Assembly (NCBI GenBank): GCA_023238725.1
Contig: CM041554.1
Coordinates: 18,152,050 to 18,216,049 of the forward strand
Length of the DNA: 64,000 nt
Reading direction: 5' to 3'
Source: Scortum barcoo
Lineage: Eukaryota > Chordata > Actinopteri > Centrarchiformes > Terapontidae
The notes under the pieces are model-generated. The model did not search any database and was not told the DNA's origin. It saw nothing but the letters and a program-made list of their open reading frames with translations. This document shows positions 38,956 through 51,400 of this stretch, piece by piece. How positions within the stretch are numbered: position 1 is the stretch's first letter; each line of letters begins with the position of its first letter. The position numbers and the translations under genes are program-made.

Positions 38956-41900
38956 TTATATAATGCCTATGCTCTGCTGTAACATGTCATATAGAAATGT
39001 TCTAAATATAATACTCACATACAGCAGGGTAGCAGTCATAGTCCAGGTTACACCCACTATTGTCAAGGAGGTGTGATGTCTTGATTATCTGACTCTTCAG
39101 CTAAGATCTGATAATAATGTTTTTCCTTTTGAATACAGGCTACAAGGATGCTGTTAAACTTAAGTGGTGAGGATCAAATGATAAAAGAAGAGATAATGAC
39201 TGAATGTTCAGACTTTTGTACCTATGTGTGACTATAAAACTAGAGCGCCTCACACCTCCCACAACTGTTCAAAATAGACTAAACTCATACGTTCCTCATA
39301 CATGCACCTGAATCTCCAGAGGTGAGGACCATGACAAACCAGCTGTAATGATCCTTCTAACACACAATTGATTTTCTTAAGTCAAGAAAAATATGAGACA
39401 ATGAGCACACCTCTGCCCGACCCTCTCTCTCTTTCTCTCTCCTGGCAAAGCTCAATGACATCAAGAGCTGGTGTTCTGAAGTGTAAATGGAAGAGATGTT
39501 ATTTTTATGCTGAGCACAGACACATCCCATTGTAGATGAGAGGTGAGATTTCCCATCTGCCAATTACTTCAGACTGCTGGGAGGTCAAGCGTAGCGGCCG
39601 GGATCCACCAGCTCAGCGGCATCTGTGCAGAAGACCCCCCGGGAACGTCAGAGGACTTAGTTGAACCTCAAACCCGAGGAGAGGTGCCTCAAATTGTTGG
39701 ACTATGGCCTTGTTCACACTACACCCGAATTATCCCAAATTTTGTCAAAGCTCTGATTAACTTTCACTTCAGCCTTCATAGTTTTGATAATCTCTGTGTT
39801 TGGTGAAAGATATCGGGTGCTTGCAAAGGATTTTTACTTTGCAATTAATTAAATACAACAGGTTCATGCAGGGTTAAGATCAACAATTATTACAAACTAT
39901 GTACATGCTCCAGGTAACACTAATTCAGTGCAAATAGATTACTTAAAGGCATTTGCAGTAGGAGGACTTTTAGTGCACCTTTGAGCACATTATATAATAT
40001 ACAGGCTTGTTCTATATGGATTATCACAGTTTGATTTATGAGAAATAAAGGTTAGGTTTATGGTATTTATGCTACATTGCTCCTGTGTCTGAGAGAATGA
40101 CCTTCTCAATGATATTCTCAGTCAGAGTGCTTTGCAGTGAGTCCAGCAGTAGATTATTATGGAGCCCTTGAGACATCACATCTTATTTTTTTTCCAGTTT
40201 GCGGACCTCCGTATTAGCTTGCGCTGACTAATTACAATGCCTTGACTAGTAAGAGTTGACAATATGTCTCCATGATGCATCCCCAAACTAACATTAAACT
40301 TGATTATTGAAACCCAATCCATAATGATGTGAAATAATGAATAAATGTTGGTACATCCTCTCTTAGCAATGGACATCATTTCAGCATCACCTCCATTTCT
40401 ATCTCTGATGCAGACCATGATTTATTGGCTATGTATACCGAGGTTTAAGATCATGTTTCATTTTTTAAATTGCATTAAAACCTGTAAATATTTTTATCAT
40501 TTTTTTTATTGTTTGCCATAAATACAGATTCTATTTACTCATGTTCCTAGACATCTCCTAAAGTTTCACTTTTCAATCTTTTCAACAGTAATAAACATAT
40601 ATTAAAAATCTTTTCAATGTCAAAGTGGTCAGTGGAAGCTGTCTTGTTGAAATTGCTGCTTCCTGTCCCTCTGGTTTTCCCTCTGAAACTGTGGGCAGTG
40701 AGTATATGGTGCATGCAATTAAAATATTTCATGCTCATGTTTTACCAAATGAGCACACATAATGAGTTAAATGTGATGTGACCGCTCAGTGTCTCTGTAG
40801 AAAATGTTTCAGTATGTAAATCAAAAATACTATAATCAACCAACTATAAAGGAGTGTGTTTATTTTATTATTTCAATCGTATAGGAACAAAATGACCTAT
40901 ACAGTGTAAAAAGTGTGTCTACAAACAGTAAACTGTACTGTACTTTTACTGAGATTCAGTATAAGGACACAAAAGGAACTATTTATAACTACGAGAGAGG
41001 AGATCAGTTAGCTAGCAGACATGAACATGAACAGAGGGTGTATTACCTCTGACTTTTCAGCCTGCAATCAAAGAAAGGGTGTGACTCTGCTCTTTCGACT
41101 GGTGAGAAGGTCAGCTCACCACTGGAGACCAGGAGGGAGACGGGTCCGGATGATGACCAGGCTGGGCCTGTGAAGGTGAGAGCCAAGTGCCCCGTTGTGG
41201 CAAAAAGCAAAGCACAGCCTTTCAGAAAGGGCAGGGCATGCCCTTGAGGTATGTGGATTCAGCTCCAGATGTAATGTGTTGGCTCTCTGATTACGCTGTG
41301 CTTCCTTGTAGCGCCCTGAGGCAATGCTCACGCCAGTCATGTGTGCAGCAGTTCAATCACACCGTGGAGCATTTATTTCCCTCATTCAGTTCGTTTTGAC
41401 AGGTGAGAGTAACGCCATTTGAACTCGGGCACAGAACTATTAACCACCTGCCTGAAAATGTGGCACTCATCCAAGCAAAGGAGCAAAATATCAATTTGAA
41501 AGGGGATTTTGTTTTGGTATCAAGAGATAGAAGTTAACCTCTGCTCATATATTTCTTTGTTTGGTCTTTGAAGATATGCATAGCAGAGCAAATTATTTTA
41601 CTGAGCTAAAGTGACAAGAAGAAGAGTCAGAGTTGACAAAGTAGAACCAGGTCTTTGGGTCAGGGGGAGTCTCATCTCTAGTAGAGCTGTGCAGTAATCA
41701 GTATCCAGCTGGAGAGGTGTAACTAATAACAAAAAGGTGAATAGTTCTAGCTAGCTTAGTAACAGGCCAGCAGACCTGGTTTATCAAACCCATTCATCTT
41801 GTCATTGCTATTGGTCATCCTGGGCTGTATGAAAGATGATGTGACAGAGACACAACAGGACTTACATCCTACCATTAATCACCAGGCTGGTATTTACACA

Positions 41901-42890
41901 CCAGGAGAGCTGTTAACAAAGAGCGAGGAGGGGGTGGGCATGTTAGGTAACAAGAGCATTTTCAGAGTATTTTGCTTCTAAATGTGGCTTTCATGTGTAT
42001 GTTGATGAATGTTAATTTCTAATTATTGAATATTGCAGGGAGTGTGGAGAGGCACACCTGTTCTATTCTGCTTAAAACATACAACCAGGCACACACACAC
42101 ACACACACACGCACCATCTGGCTGTGACACTTGTGAAAGCCCACTAACAGACCACAGGGCCACAGGGAAATATACGTAGAAAGGACTGAAAAGTCTTGCT
42201 ATCTGCTTTAAACAGAGCAGCAACACGAACCGCAGAACCCCTCGTAGCACTCATAAAGTTGTCAATTCACTGTCAAGCACATCTCACCATAAATACATTT
42301 TCCTTTGACGCAGATGGCTTGTCAATTACTGGACATCTGTTATGGTTTGTTATATTTTTTAGACCATGGCAAAAATATAAGCTACATGGATCCCCTTCAT
42401 ATTGTCAGAGCTGTTTGACAATTTTACTTTTGTAAATAAATGACAGCTGCCATTTGGGGTTTTCTTTATGGATCCAAATATTGCCCAAGACCCCGAGGCC
42501 AAATTTATTTAAATGTCACTGAATAAATGTCAGTGTGTGTGTGTGTCTGTGTCTCTGTGAGTGTGTGTGACTGTGGCCCGTCCAGATGAAAGTTTGGGGA
42601 TAATGTAGGCATATGTTTATCTTTCCTTGTAAATGTACAAAAAATCAGCAATCCCTCTTCCTATGTAAATCCACTACGCTGAATATTAGTATCTGAAAGC
42701 TCAACTTGCCATATTACAACAAGTGCTGTCATTCTCAAAACTCAAAGCAAATTCACAGAATGCACAGTTGAGCCATTCCCAGAGAGTTTTTTTTAGTGAA
42801 TGACATTTGCTGAGATGCACTTTCCCAGGTTCCTGCCATTATGCCGAGATGACGACTGATGACTGCCAAGTAGCAGAAGAAGAGGAACAT
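38956..42890. other. non-coding sequence, nothing clearly coding
   Basis: It includes a GC-richer patch at 39560-39690 with an open frame (SSVAAGIHQLSGICAEDPPG) and an acceptor-like TTACTTCAG before it. No partner exon was found and I do not call it a gene. 41100-41400 is non-repetitive and may be conserved. A CA run lies at about 42090-42110. Confidence 0.35.
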
Positions 42891-42972
42891 GGCAGTGGTG
42901 GGATTTGAACCTACGCCTCCATAAAGACTGGAGCCTTAATCCAGCACCTTAGACCCCCTCAGCCACACTACC
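42891..42972 (-). tRNA. tRNA-Leu(AAG)-like gene or recent pseudogene
   Basis: Read on the minus strand it goes from GGTAGTGTGGCTGAGGGGGT through the anticodon arm CTGGATTAAGGCTCCAG to CCCACCACTGCC. The anticodon stem is perfect around loop TTAAGGC (anticodon AAG). The 7-bp acceptor stem GGTAGTG/CACTGCC pairs fully, with one T-G wobble. The B box GGTTCAAATCC fits consensus, and the TGGCTGAGG A box is near consensus. Against a working gene: one extra G in the D loop, D-stem pairs reduced to wobbles, an A-C mismatch in the T stem, and no T-run soon after the 3' end. It is isolated, with no other tRNA nearby. Confidence 0.65.
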
Positions 42973-44723
42973 TCAATTTTTTTTCTAAACAATAATAGTC
43001 CATTGTGATATCAACAAGGAACAGTGCTGCCTTCCAGCACTGTTGAACCTAGCAGCAGTACACACATCTCTGCTTTGACAGAGACAAAATATTTCTAAAG
43101 CATGACAACTCAAACATTCACCTTTGGTTAGCACTGATATCCAGTTCACAATTACATATTTGCAAAACCGATATTTTAACTGTTTAAATTGTGTATTGTT
43201 GACATTCATGTTTGCTAGCAAACAGTTTATCTTCTCTCTCCTTTTTTCTTCTTCACCCCATTCACTGGCAAATTGTCACATTTGGCAGTGGCAGGAATGT
43301 GTATTGCATTGCCCACATGTTTCAGACATATGCATCCTCATGCAAAATACAAACTACATGGGGACATCCTCAGACAACCATTGCTTCACAATTCCTAATA
43401 GTGGTCAAAGACTCAACAGGATGCCTAAGGTTTGAGGGCCATGCTGAGTGAAATCATGATGATGAGATATTCAGCAGTTTGGTATTGCTACTAAGTTGTT
43501 AGAATTTGTGACTTGAAGTGTGCCTGTGGGTACTTTTATAAAGAACAGATGAAGGGAGAGGAAGAAAGAGAATATATATTTACAAGACGCTCTGCATCGA
43601 AACAATAGCCTGCTGCCTCAGTGGATATTAAAATCGGTAATCACTGTGATCTACCAATTGTAAGTTTAGTATAATGGCTTCTCATGACTCTTTGTTCTAG
43701 TGCAATGAAATAGGGAGATCTATCTTAGTCTTGGCAAAAGAAAAATAACAATGAACTCATGGAGGGCACTCCATCTGCAGTTTCACCAACCAGTCAAGTC
43801 TCATGAGTTAATCACACTGTGAGAAACATCTGGTCTCCCTCCTGGACAGCAGGTTAGAAGGAAAGTCTGGCCACAAAATAGATGGCAGATTCCCAACCTG
43901 GAGGCTAATTAAATGAGGTGACATTCAACCAACAATAGAGGAGATGGAGTATGGCAGCTGTGCTGATGACTATTGTCTCTTAATCAAAGTTCAAAGGTGT
44001 TAATGCCTTGAGTTAGGAACTTGAGACACTGAGAGTAAAATGAATCCAATATACATTATCAGTATTTCTCTTTAAGTTGTCTCATGGTGAAAAAAGGTGA
44101 TAGCATAGTTAATAAAGACTCGGCATGCATGTTTAAGCCATTTTTCTGTGTTATTCTGCTGCTCAGTTTCATCATATCCATAGTTTATATTACTAGTCAG
44201 GGAAACTTACAGAACATGTTGGGAAGTTTCCAACCATCTGCACTGGCTGTCCTTGATGAATGAAAAATATAAGAATTTGCACCACATCCTATTAAGATAC
44301 AAAATTGAGACAACTGCACATTCTGTGGCCTAATGCACCATTTGGCACCATTACAGGTATGCGAATTAGTAATTCGCAGTTCCTGTTTGCAATATAGCCA
44401 TGGATGTACAGACAACCAGGACTAGACCTGAATATTTGACTATTCAGATATTTTCTCTTCATTGGGTAGGTATTCTGTTCAAATTTGCATCTTCTTCTTT
44501 TTTTACAGGTACAGCATGTTGATTAATTCACAACATTCACTCACCGGACGAGCCTTCCCCTTTAAGGAGGGTGGCCTTGTGGGTGACATATACATGTGAC
44601 GTGACACGGTGAAGCATGTGCTTCTAAGGCAGCTGTAAACACAACTATCAATGGATTTCTTACTTAAATCAGGCAAGCTGTGGATTTATAAAGAGCATCA
44701 GAATAATATTGATTTGGATGATG
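42973..44723. other. non-coding sequence, nothing recognised
   Basis: AT-rich with no gene or repeat that I could assign. Confidence 0.4.
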
Positions 44724-45293
44724 TCAAATTCAAATTTCAAATTTATTTATTTAGAGCCCAAAATCACAAACATTGTTTGCCTCGGAGGGCTTTACAATCT
44801 GCACAGTTGTGACACCCTCTGTCCTTAGACCCTCGAACCGAGTCAGGAAAAACTTCAAAAAACCCTTTATGGGAAAAAGAAGAAACCTGAGGAAGAGCCA
44901 CAGATGAGGGATCCCTCTCCCTGGGACGGACAGACGTGCAATAGATGCCACATGTACAGAGAACATCATCAATCATATTATGGAATTATACATGAGTCGT
45001 AATAAGCTGTAGCTATACTGAGTTCATTGGTTTAGTCCATGTGTGAAGGTATCACAGGTAATGGAAATGAGTCTGTGAGTCCAGGTGCATCTCTAGATGT
45101 CCTCATATGGAGCTCTGGGCCACTCGACCTTCTCTCCACAGCACAGACACAGATCATGTCCCCACCAGGCCAGTGAACCTCAGACAGATGGACCACAACC
45201 AGAATCAGTGAGGAACCTGCAAGACTGGAGAGAACAAAGAGGACCGGGGCTCCGGCAGTAACATGCACTTTACAGGACATAAGAGTATTCACA

Positions 45294-45358
45294 TTAACCG
45301 TTTTGACACTTTAGCCAATTTAACTACTTTAACCAGTTTAGCCACTTTAACCAGTTTC
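45294..45358. repeat. short tandem repeat in the LINE 3' UTR
   Basis: About three and a half copies of a 17-18-base unit related to ACTTTAACCAGTTTAGCC. Confidence 0.7.
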
Positions 45359-45499
45359 TAAAAGTGACTCCAGTTTGCACTACTACCATAATATGAGTAA
45401 AGGAAGCAGAGGAAGAGGGAGAGGTGCCCGATGCATCATGGGAGCCCCCCGGCAGTCTAAACCTATAGCAGCATAACTAAGGGCGAGCCTGTGCCCACC

Positions 45500-46093
45500 C
45501 TAACTATAAGCTTTATCAAAAAGGAAGGTTTTAAGTCTATTCTTAAACACTGACACTGTGTCTGCCTCTCGGACCCAGACTGGGAGCTGGTTCCAGAGAA
45601 CAGGGGCCTGATAGCTGAAGGCTCTGCCCCCTAGACTACTTCTGGAAACCCTGGGAACTACAAGTAAGCCTGCGTTTTGGGAGCGCAGCGCTCTAGTCGG
45701 TTGATAAGGAGTTATCAATTCATTAAGATATGATGGTGCCAGACCATGCAGAGCCTTATATGTGAGGAGAAGGATTTTAAAATCCACTCTAAATTTTACA
45801 GGGAGCCAATGCAGAGAAGCCAATACTGGAGTAATATGGTCTCTTTTCCTGGTTTTAGTCAGCACCCGAGCAGCGGCATTCTGGACCAGCTGTAGAGTCT
45901 TTAACGACTTGTTTGGGCAGCCTGATAAAAGTGAATTACAATAATCCAGCCTGGAAGAGACAAATGCATGGACTAATTTTTCAGCATCGCTTTGGGACAA
46001 AAAGTGCCAGAATTTTTGCGATGTTGCGCAGGTGGTAAAAAGCAGACCTTGAAATATGCTTAATATGGGTGTCAAAGGACATATCCTGATCAA
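45500..46093 (-). pseudogene. LINE ORF2 C-terminal region
   Basis: The sense part starts near 46020 after the frameshift: FLSQSDAEKLVHAFVSSRLD, YCNSLLSGCPNKSLKTLQLV, ARVLTKTRKRDHITPVLASL, HWLPVKFRVDFKILLLTYKA and the end VFKNRLKTFLFDKAYS, then a stop at 45500. This is the conserved post-RT region of L2/CR1-like LINEs. The first part of the open stretch (46093-46020) is out of frame and not real protein. Confidence 0.85.
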
Positions 46094-47486
46094 ATAAAAC
46101 CCTGAGGTTCCTTACAGTGGTGCCGGAGGCCCAGTTAATGCCATCCAACAAGGCTATCTTAGGAGAAAGCGTGTTCCTCAGGTGTTTCGGACCTAATAGG
46201 ATCACTTCAGTTTTATCTGAGTTCAACAACAGGAAATTTCTGGTCATCCAAGCCTTTATATCTTTAAGGCAGGCATGGAGTTTCAGGAGCTGATCAGTTT
46301 TGTGTGGCTCCACTGATAAATATAATTGGGTGTCATCAGCATAACAATGGAAATCTATGGAGTGCCTCCTGATGATATTGCCAAGGGGCAGCATATACAA
46401 AATAAACAGAATTGGACCAAGCACTGAACCTTGTGGAACTCCATGACAGACTTTAGTATGCACAGAGGATTCATTATTAATATGGACAAACTGAGACCGA
46501 TCTGATAAGTATGATCTGAACCAGTTTAATGCAGACCCTTTAATACCAAGCAGTTTTTCCATTCTCAGCAACAGGATGTGATGGTCAACTGTATCAAAGG
46601 CAGCACTAAGGTCTAACAGGACAAGTACAGACAGAAGCCCTCTATCTGATGCTGTCAACAGGTCATTGGTGACTTTCACAAGTGCTGTTTCTGTGCTATG
46701 GTGAGCTCTAAATCCTGACTGAAAAACTTCAAAAAGACTATTACTGTGGAGATAATTACATAACTGGCTGGCAACGGCTTTCTCTAGAATCTTAGACAAA
46801 AAGGGGAGGTTGGATATTGGTCTATAATTGGCTAACACATCTGCATCAAGTGTAGGTTTTTTGATCAATGGTTTAATTACAGCTACTTTAAAAGACTTGG
46901 GTACAAAGCCTGACACCAGAGACAGATTAATAATATGCAGCAGTGATGTGCCAATAAATGGGAAAACTTCCTTAAGCAGCGTAGTTGGGATGGGGTCTAG
47001 GAGACAAGTTGTTGCTTTCGATGCTGAAACTAACGAGGATAATTCGGGAAGGCCAATTGGAATAAAACTGTCTAAGCAATTGTCAGGTTTTAATGTATCT
47101 GCTCCTAAATTTCCTGAGTCTGAAGGATCGGAGTCTAACGAGGGCAGATCCTGACAAATTTTGTCCCTAATATTCAGAATCTTGTCATTAAAGAAGCTCA
47201 TGAAATCATTACTACTTAAACTTAAGGGAATGCAGGGTTCAATAGAGCTATGGCTCTGTGTCAGCCTGGCTACAGTGCTGAAAAGAAACCTAGGGCAGTT
47301 CTTATTTTTCTCTATTAATTCTGAATAGTAGGCTGCTCTGGCATTACACAGGGCTTTCCTATATGTTTTGAGACTCTCTTTCCAGGCTAGGCGAGAGTCC
47401 TCCTCTTTGGTGGAGCGCCATATCCTTTCCAATTGTCGCGTTGTTTGTTTTAACTTGCGAGTTGCAGAGTTAAACCATGGTGCCAA
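45981..47486 (-). pseudogene. LINE ORF2 reverse transcriptase
   Basis: A 501-codon open stretch. In order it shows KQTTRQLERIWR, the RT entry ILEKAVASQLCNYL, palm motif A LLDLSAAFDTVDHHILLLRM, motif B HGVPQGSVLGPILFILYM, and motif C HCYADDTQLYLS (YADD at 46343-46332). The catalytic aspartates are intact. The frame is lost at the 5' side near 47475 (joining the endonuclease) and again near 46010, where the reading continues as LSQSDAEKLVHAFVSSRLDY in the next frame. The domain would make cDNA at the nicked target in an intact element. Confidence 0.9.
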
Positions 47487-47499
47487 GTCTCTTCTGTTT

Positions 47500-48404
47500 T
47501 ATAATCTTTCTTTTTAGGGGCGCAACAGAGTCCAGAGTGCCTCTGAGTGAGTCCATAGGTGTTTCTAACAAGTTGGTCAATTTGGGGGGAGCTCAAAAAA
47601 TGAGAGTCGTCAGAGATACTAGGAAATCTAACTGACTTTAATGCTGTCGGAATTGCTTCCTTAAATTTAGTCCTAGTACAATCGGGTAACCATCTAGTGA
47701 ACACTAATTTTTCTAGAGGTGCATAGTCCAGTAATAGGAATTCAAATGATACTAAGTAGTGGTCTGATAACACAGGATTTTGGGGGGAGACTATTAAGTG
47801 CTCAATATCAATACCATAGGTGAGGACCAAATCAAGGGTGTGATTGTGACAGTGAGTTGGAGAATTTACTCTCTGAGAAAACCCAATGGAGTCCAATAAT
47901 GAGATGAATGCTGTGCTAAGACTGTCACTATCCATGTCCACATGAATATTAAAATCACCTACAATAATTACCTTGTCATTTTCAAGGACTAAATTTGACA
48001 AGAACTCTGAAAATTCAGATAAGAATTCAGAGTATGGGCCTGAGGGGGGTAACGGTACACTACAGCAACTAGTATTGGCTTTGTGCTCTTCCAGGCTGGA
48101 GATGAAAGAGTAATAGTAAGGCTTTCAAATGAGCTGTAGCCCTCTTTAGGCCGAGAATTTATTAATAGGGCTGAATTAAAAATGGCAATCCACTGCAACT
48201 CCACCTCCTCGTCCAGTGTCTCGAGGAACATGAACGTTAGAATGACTCGGTGGAGTGGATTCATTTAGGCTAACAAATTCTTCCTGACCTAGCCAGGTCT
48301 CAGTAAGGCAGAACAGGTCTATATCAGAGTCAGATATCAAATCATTTATCAGAACAGCCTTAGAGGCCAGAGATCTGATGTTTAAGAGGCCAACACTTAA
48401 TTTT
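47500..48404 (-). pseudogene. LINE ORF2 endonuclease (APE-type) with frameshifts
   Basis: The N-terminal frame begins KLSVGLLNIRSLASKA and contains LFCLTETWLG (48293-48301 encodes ETW), giving the catalytic Asn and Glu of the exonuclease-endonuclease-phosphatase fold. It hits a stop after GGVAVDCHF, resumes in another frame at AIFNSALLINSRPKEG, and shifts again at a run of C near 48040-48055 (VYRYPPQ). Then it continues SNLVLENDKVIIVGDFNIHV and SDHYLVSF, which carry the remaining active-site Asp, Asn and His. All catalytic motifs are recognisable but spread over three frames. Confidence 0.8.
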
Positions 48405-48611
48405 CTTATTATGCTGTTGCTGAGTTGCTACAGCAGTTGTGTTAATTTTTATTAGATTTTTATGAATAACTCCCCTTTTTGGTTTTAAGAGTTTAAATGG
48501 TCGCTGGGCAGACACAGTTTCTATTCTATATTGGGTGTGCAGCTGCTCTAATGGAGGCGCAGAGAAGCGTGTAAGACTGCAGCTCTGCTTACTGGTCCCA
48601 ACTCTGGTATG

Positions 48612-48959
48612 TCATGAATTAGGACTAATAAAACTTTCTATATTTCTAGACAGGAGAGCGGCTCCAGCCAAAGTGGGATGGATACCATCTCTCCTAATCA
48701 GGCCAGATCTCCCCCAAAAAGGCTGCCAATTATTAATAAAGCCCACGCCGTTTGCCGGACACCACCTCGTTAACCACCGGTGGAATGACGTCATGCGGCT
48801 GTACATGTCGTCACTGGTCAGATTAGGAAGGGGTCCAGAGAAAACTACGGAGTCCGACATCGTTTTTGCAAACTTACACACCGACTCCACATTAATTCTG
48901 GTGACTTCCGATTGGCGTAATCTGGCGTCATTAATGCCGACATGAATTACGACATACAA
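48612..48959 (-). pseudogene. LINE ORF1 remnant with SGNH/GDSL esterase domain
   Basis: The 115-residue C-terminal fragment opens YVVIHVGINDARLRQSEVTR and later has RSGLIRRDGIHPTLAGAALL. GxND (here GIND) is SGNH block III and DGIHPT supplies the block V Asp and His. The block I serine would lie upstream and is missing, because in this frame a TAA occurs just before the fragment (about 48980) and the element is truncated there. CR1/L2-type elements carry such an esterase in ORF1, thought to act in lipid or membrane interaction during transposition. Confidence 0.75.
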
Positions 48960-48975
48960 GCTGTAAATACTGTCC

Positions 48976-50935
48976 CCAAGTTACTCTCATCTTCATATTT
49001 GACTGTGCTGGACACTACAACTTGCAGTCAGATTTCAGTCTCCATGCTTGTCATTTCTGTCACATAAATTGTAAGTTAAAGTAATTTCTTTGCCTTGTAA
49101 TTATATCCCTGGGAGATGGAATCAAATCTTTGTATCTATATATTTAATAGTTACAGCCTAAAATCAATATGTCATATCATGTTATGTAGGAAATTTGAGT
49201 TCCAGATCATCACACAAAATTAATCAATTGTTCCTTGGCCCTAGGCCTACTTGCCATAAAAATCCTTTTATAATTTAATAGGGGTAAAAACATAACCTCT
49301 GTGCCAGAGTTGATGAAAGTACATTCACCAAAAGTTTATAAAAATCAAATTTTTAAACATTATCACTAAAGAACAGTCAGCTCATCTTTTTTACATCATG
49401 AACAAAACATCAACCAACTAAATTCATGAATCCACCAAGAAAATGACAATATCTAAAACCAACACCCCGTTGTTACAAGTGATACATTTACAACAGAACG
49501 TTTGCTACTTTGCATTAAAGTAATTGCTCATGTAATTTGAACTGTCAAGATAAAAAAGCATTTTGACAACTCCAGGGCAAAAAATCCCCAACTCGAGTAG
49601 TAATTTAAAGCCATTACCTGCCCTTAAAGATAATTAACACAGGCTTTTCAAAAAATGTGCTAGGGTAGGCAATGTAATTCAGAAGAACTTTTGGTTATAT
49701 CTATTACTATTCTCCTTATGTCCTGACAGCAACCAATAAATCAAATGCTGCGACAAAAATAGAAAAAAAACTCACTTTGGCTGTTGTAGGACTGTAAAAA
49801 ACATTTGTTCCGAATGACAATATGAAATACTTGGATAGGCTACATGTCTGTCTACCTACATACTGGTGTACATTTTGAATAAGACACAAGCTATTTGGAG
49901 ATGGCTTACGACGATGCCCCATGTGCTCTGATGGACTTGTCCTCCGGCAGCAGTCAGGCATTGTATGTTCTTGTGTTTTGGGGGAGTGGCTTTGGAGGAA
50001 GGCCTGAATGTGAAGTGTTACCAAACCCTAGCTTTAATGGGATCATGTAAAAAGAAAAAAACATCCCATTTCTTGGCAGTATCAGCACACTAAAAGGATC
50101 AAAGTGTGGATGTGTGGAGGATGTAAGCAGCACAATTGTAACAAAATCACAATTAGCTTGCGCTTGCCGATGATATGGGTGAAGTGACTATTACAGTTAC
50201 TTAGTGTGCTTGAGCCGCATTGTTACCTGTTTTTGTTTCAACCTTGTACCCTGGCTAGATGTGACACAAAGATCAATTCCACAAAACTTGGAGAGAAATC
50301 CATCCTCTGAGTCAACTCCCTGGAAACACAAGAATCAGTGTGTTGTTGTCCACACAGCTTCACTTTCATTCACACAGCCCCAGGAAATTTATAGCAATGC
50401 ATATGGTAATATGGTTTTCTTCTGTGCGTGCTTAAGTGCAGATAGTCACCACAGATATGAATACCTATAAATCTTTCATGGGCAAAAATCTGATTAATCG
50501 TGGCTAGACGTATACATGCACTGAGTGATTAGAGAACAATAGACGAAAGCTTCTGGTCACTACTTTTTTCAATATGATGGATGATAGGATGGATAAATCG
50601 TGAAACACAAATATATAGCCATTCTAACTTGGGGAAAGAAAATACATTTCCTTTTTTCATTTAAAAACTGCATTAGACATATTTCAAATCATTTTCCTCC
50701 TGCTGCAGCATTGCTCAGACATACCCGACATTGTGAAGTAGGTGAAGCCCCTTCCCCCTATTCATATTGCATTATGACATACTTGAGATGTATCATGTAT
50801 TAGGTTAATAGCAGCTTTTGATTTTACTAATAACATGGCTTCAGCTATAACCATAGAGCCCTTCCACTGATTTATTATTGTGGACCTCAACTGTAACAAC
50901 AATGTAAGCGAACAGTCTGTATTTTGACAGACTGT
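48976..50935. other. non-coding sequence, nothing recognised
   Basis: AT-rich with no exon or assignable repeat. A 102-codon minus-strand frame at 49716-50024 has no recognisable domain. Confidence 0.4.
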
Positions 50936-51400
50936 CGGGCTCAGTAAACGAGTGATGACTCAAATGCACAACTCAAAAGACAGATCAGTGTTGAATCAGG
51001 GAAGTTTACTGACAACAGGCCAGGACACATACAAAAGCCTATGCTGGAGGGGGAGAGGCAAGGCTGGAGTCCAAGTGGCAGGCTGGGGTCGGTAACAAGC
51101 TGGCAAACAAAGTCAGTGGCAAAGAAAACAGAGCAGGGGGCAACAGGCAAGAGCACGCCAGGAAAACAGGCAAGCAGAACAAGCTAAGGGCTAAGTTAGA
51201 AAGCACAGTAGATATGGCGGTGGAATGCATGATCTGGTTTATATACTGCAGGGGAAATGAGGGGGATGGGAAAAGGTCATCTGGGAGATGGCCAGAAAAA
51301 CAAGGTTATTGCAGAGCAGGTGGAAGTGGTAAGATTTGAATTCGAGGAGCGTTGCAAGGTAAGTAACAGCAGGAATGTTCTGAATTATCAGACACTCTGA
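50936..51400. repeat. probable interspersed fish repeat
   Basis: The text (AAGTTTACTGACAACAGGCC, then GGAGTCCAAGTGGCAGGCTG, GCAAACAAAGTCAGTGGCAA, AGGCAAGAGCACGCCAGGAA, and later GGTTTATATACTGCAGGGGA) is purine- and CAGG-rich. It resembles a repeat seen throughout teleost genomes, thought to be a non-autonomous DNA element. No terminal repeats were identified, so the borders are approximate. Confidence 0.4.

Larger units (their letters stand above)
44724..48975 (-). mobile_element. L2/Maui-type LINE, 5'-truncated and frame-broken
   Basis: The element runs from high to low coordinates: an ORF1 esterase remnant (48959-48612), endonuclease (about 48404-47500), reverse transcriptase (47486-45981), the C-terminal region (46093-45500), a roughly 780-base 3' UTR and a short tail (AAATTTGAAATTTGAATTTG on the minus strand, near 44724-44744). 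The 3' UTR contains words abundant in fish genomes, such as GAGGGCTTTACAATCTGCAC and GGGACGGACAGACGTGCAAT on the plus strand. The reading frame is broken at least four times, so it cannot move by itself. It is truncated inside ORF1 and no certain target-site duplication was found. The RT motifs resemble the L2 clade of the Jockey group. Confidence 0.85.

Noticed and set aside
44751..45292. Minus-strand frames of 70-86 codons below the RT
   Set aside because: They lie in the LINE 3' UTR after the ORF2 stop and match nothing coding.
46828..47154. 108-codon plus-strand frame inside the LINE
   Set aside because: It is the antisense shadow of the reverse transcriptase region.
44677..48968. Possible target-site duplication CAAGCTGT flanking the L2-type LINE
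   Set aside because: The left copy lies about 45 bases outside the tail and the match is only eight bases, so it is probably chance.
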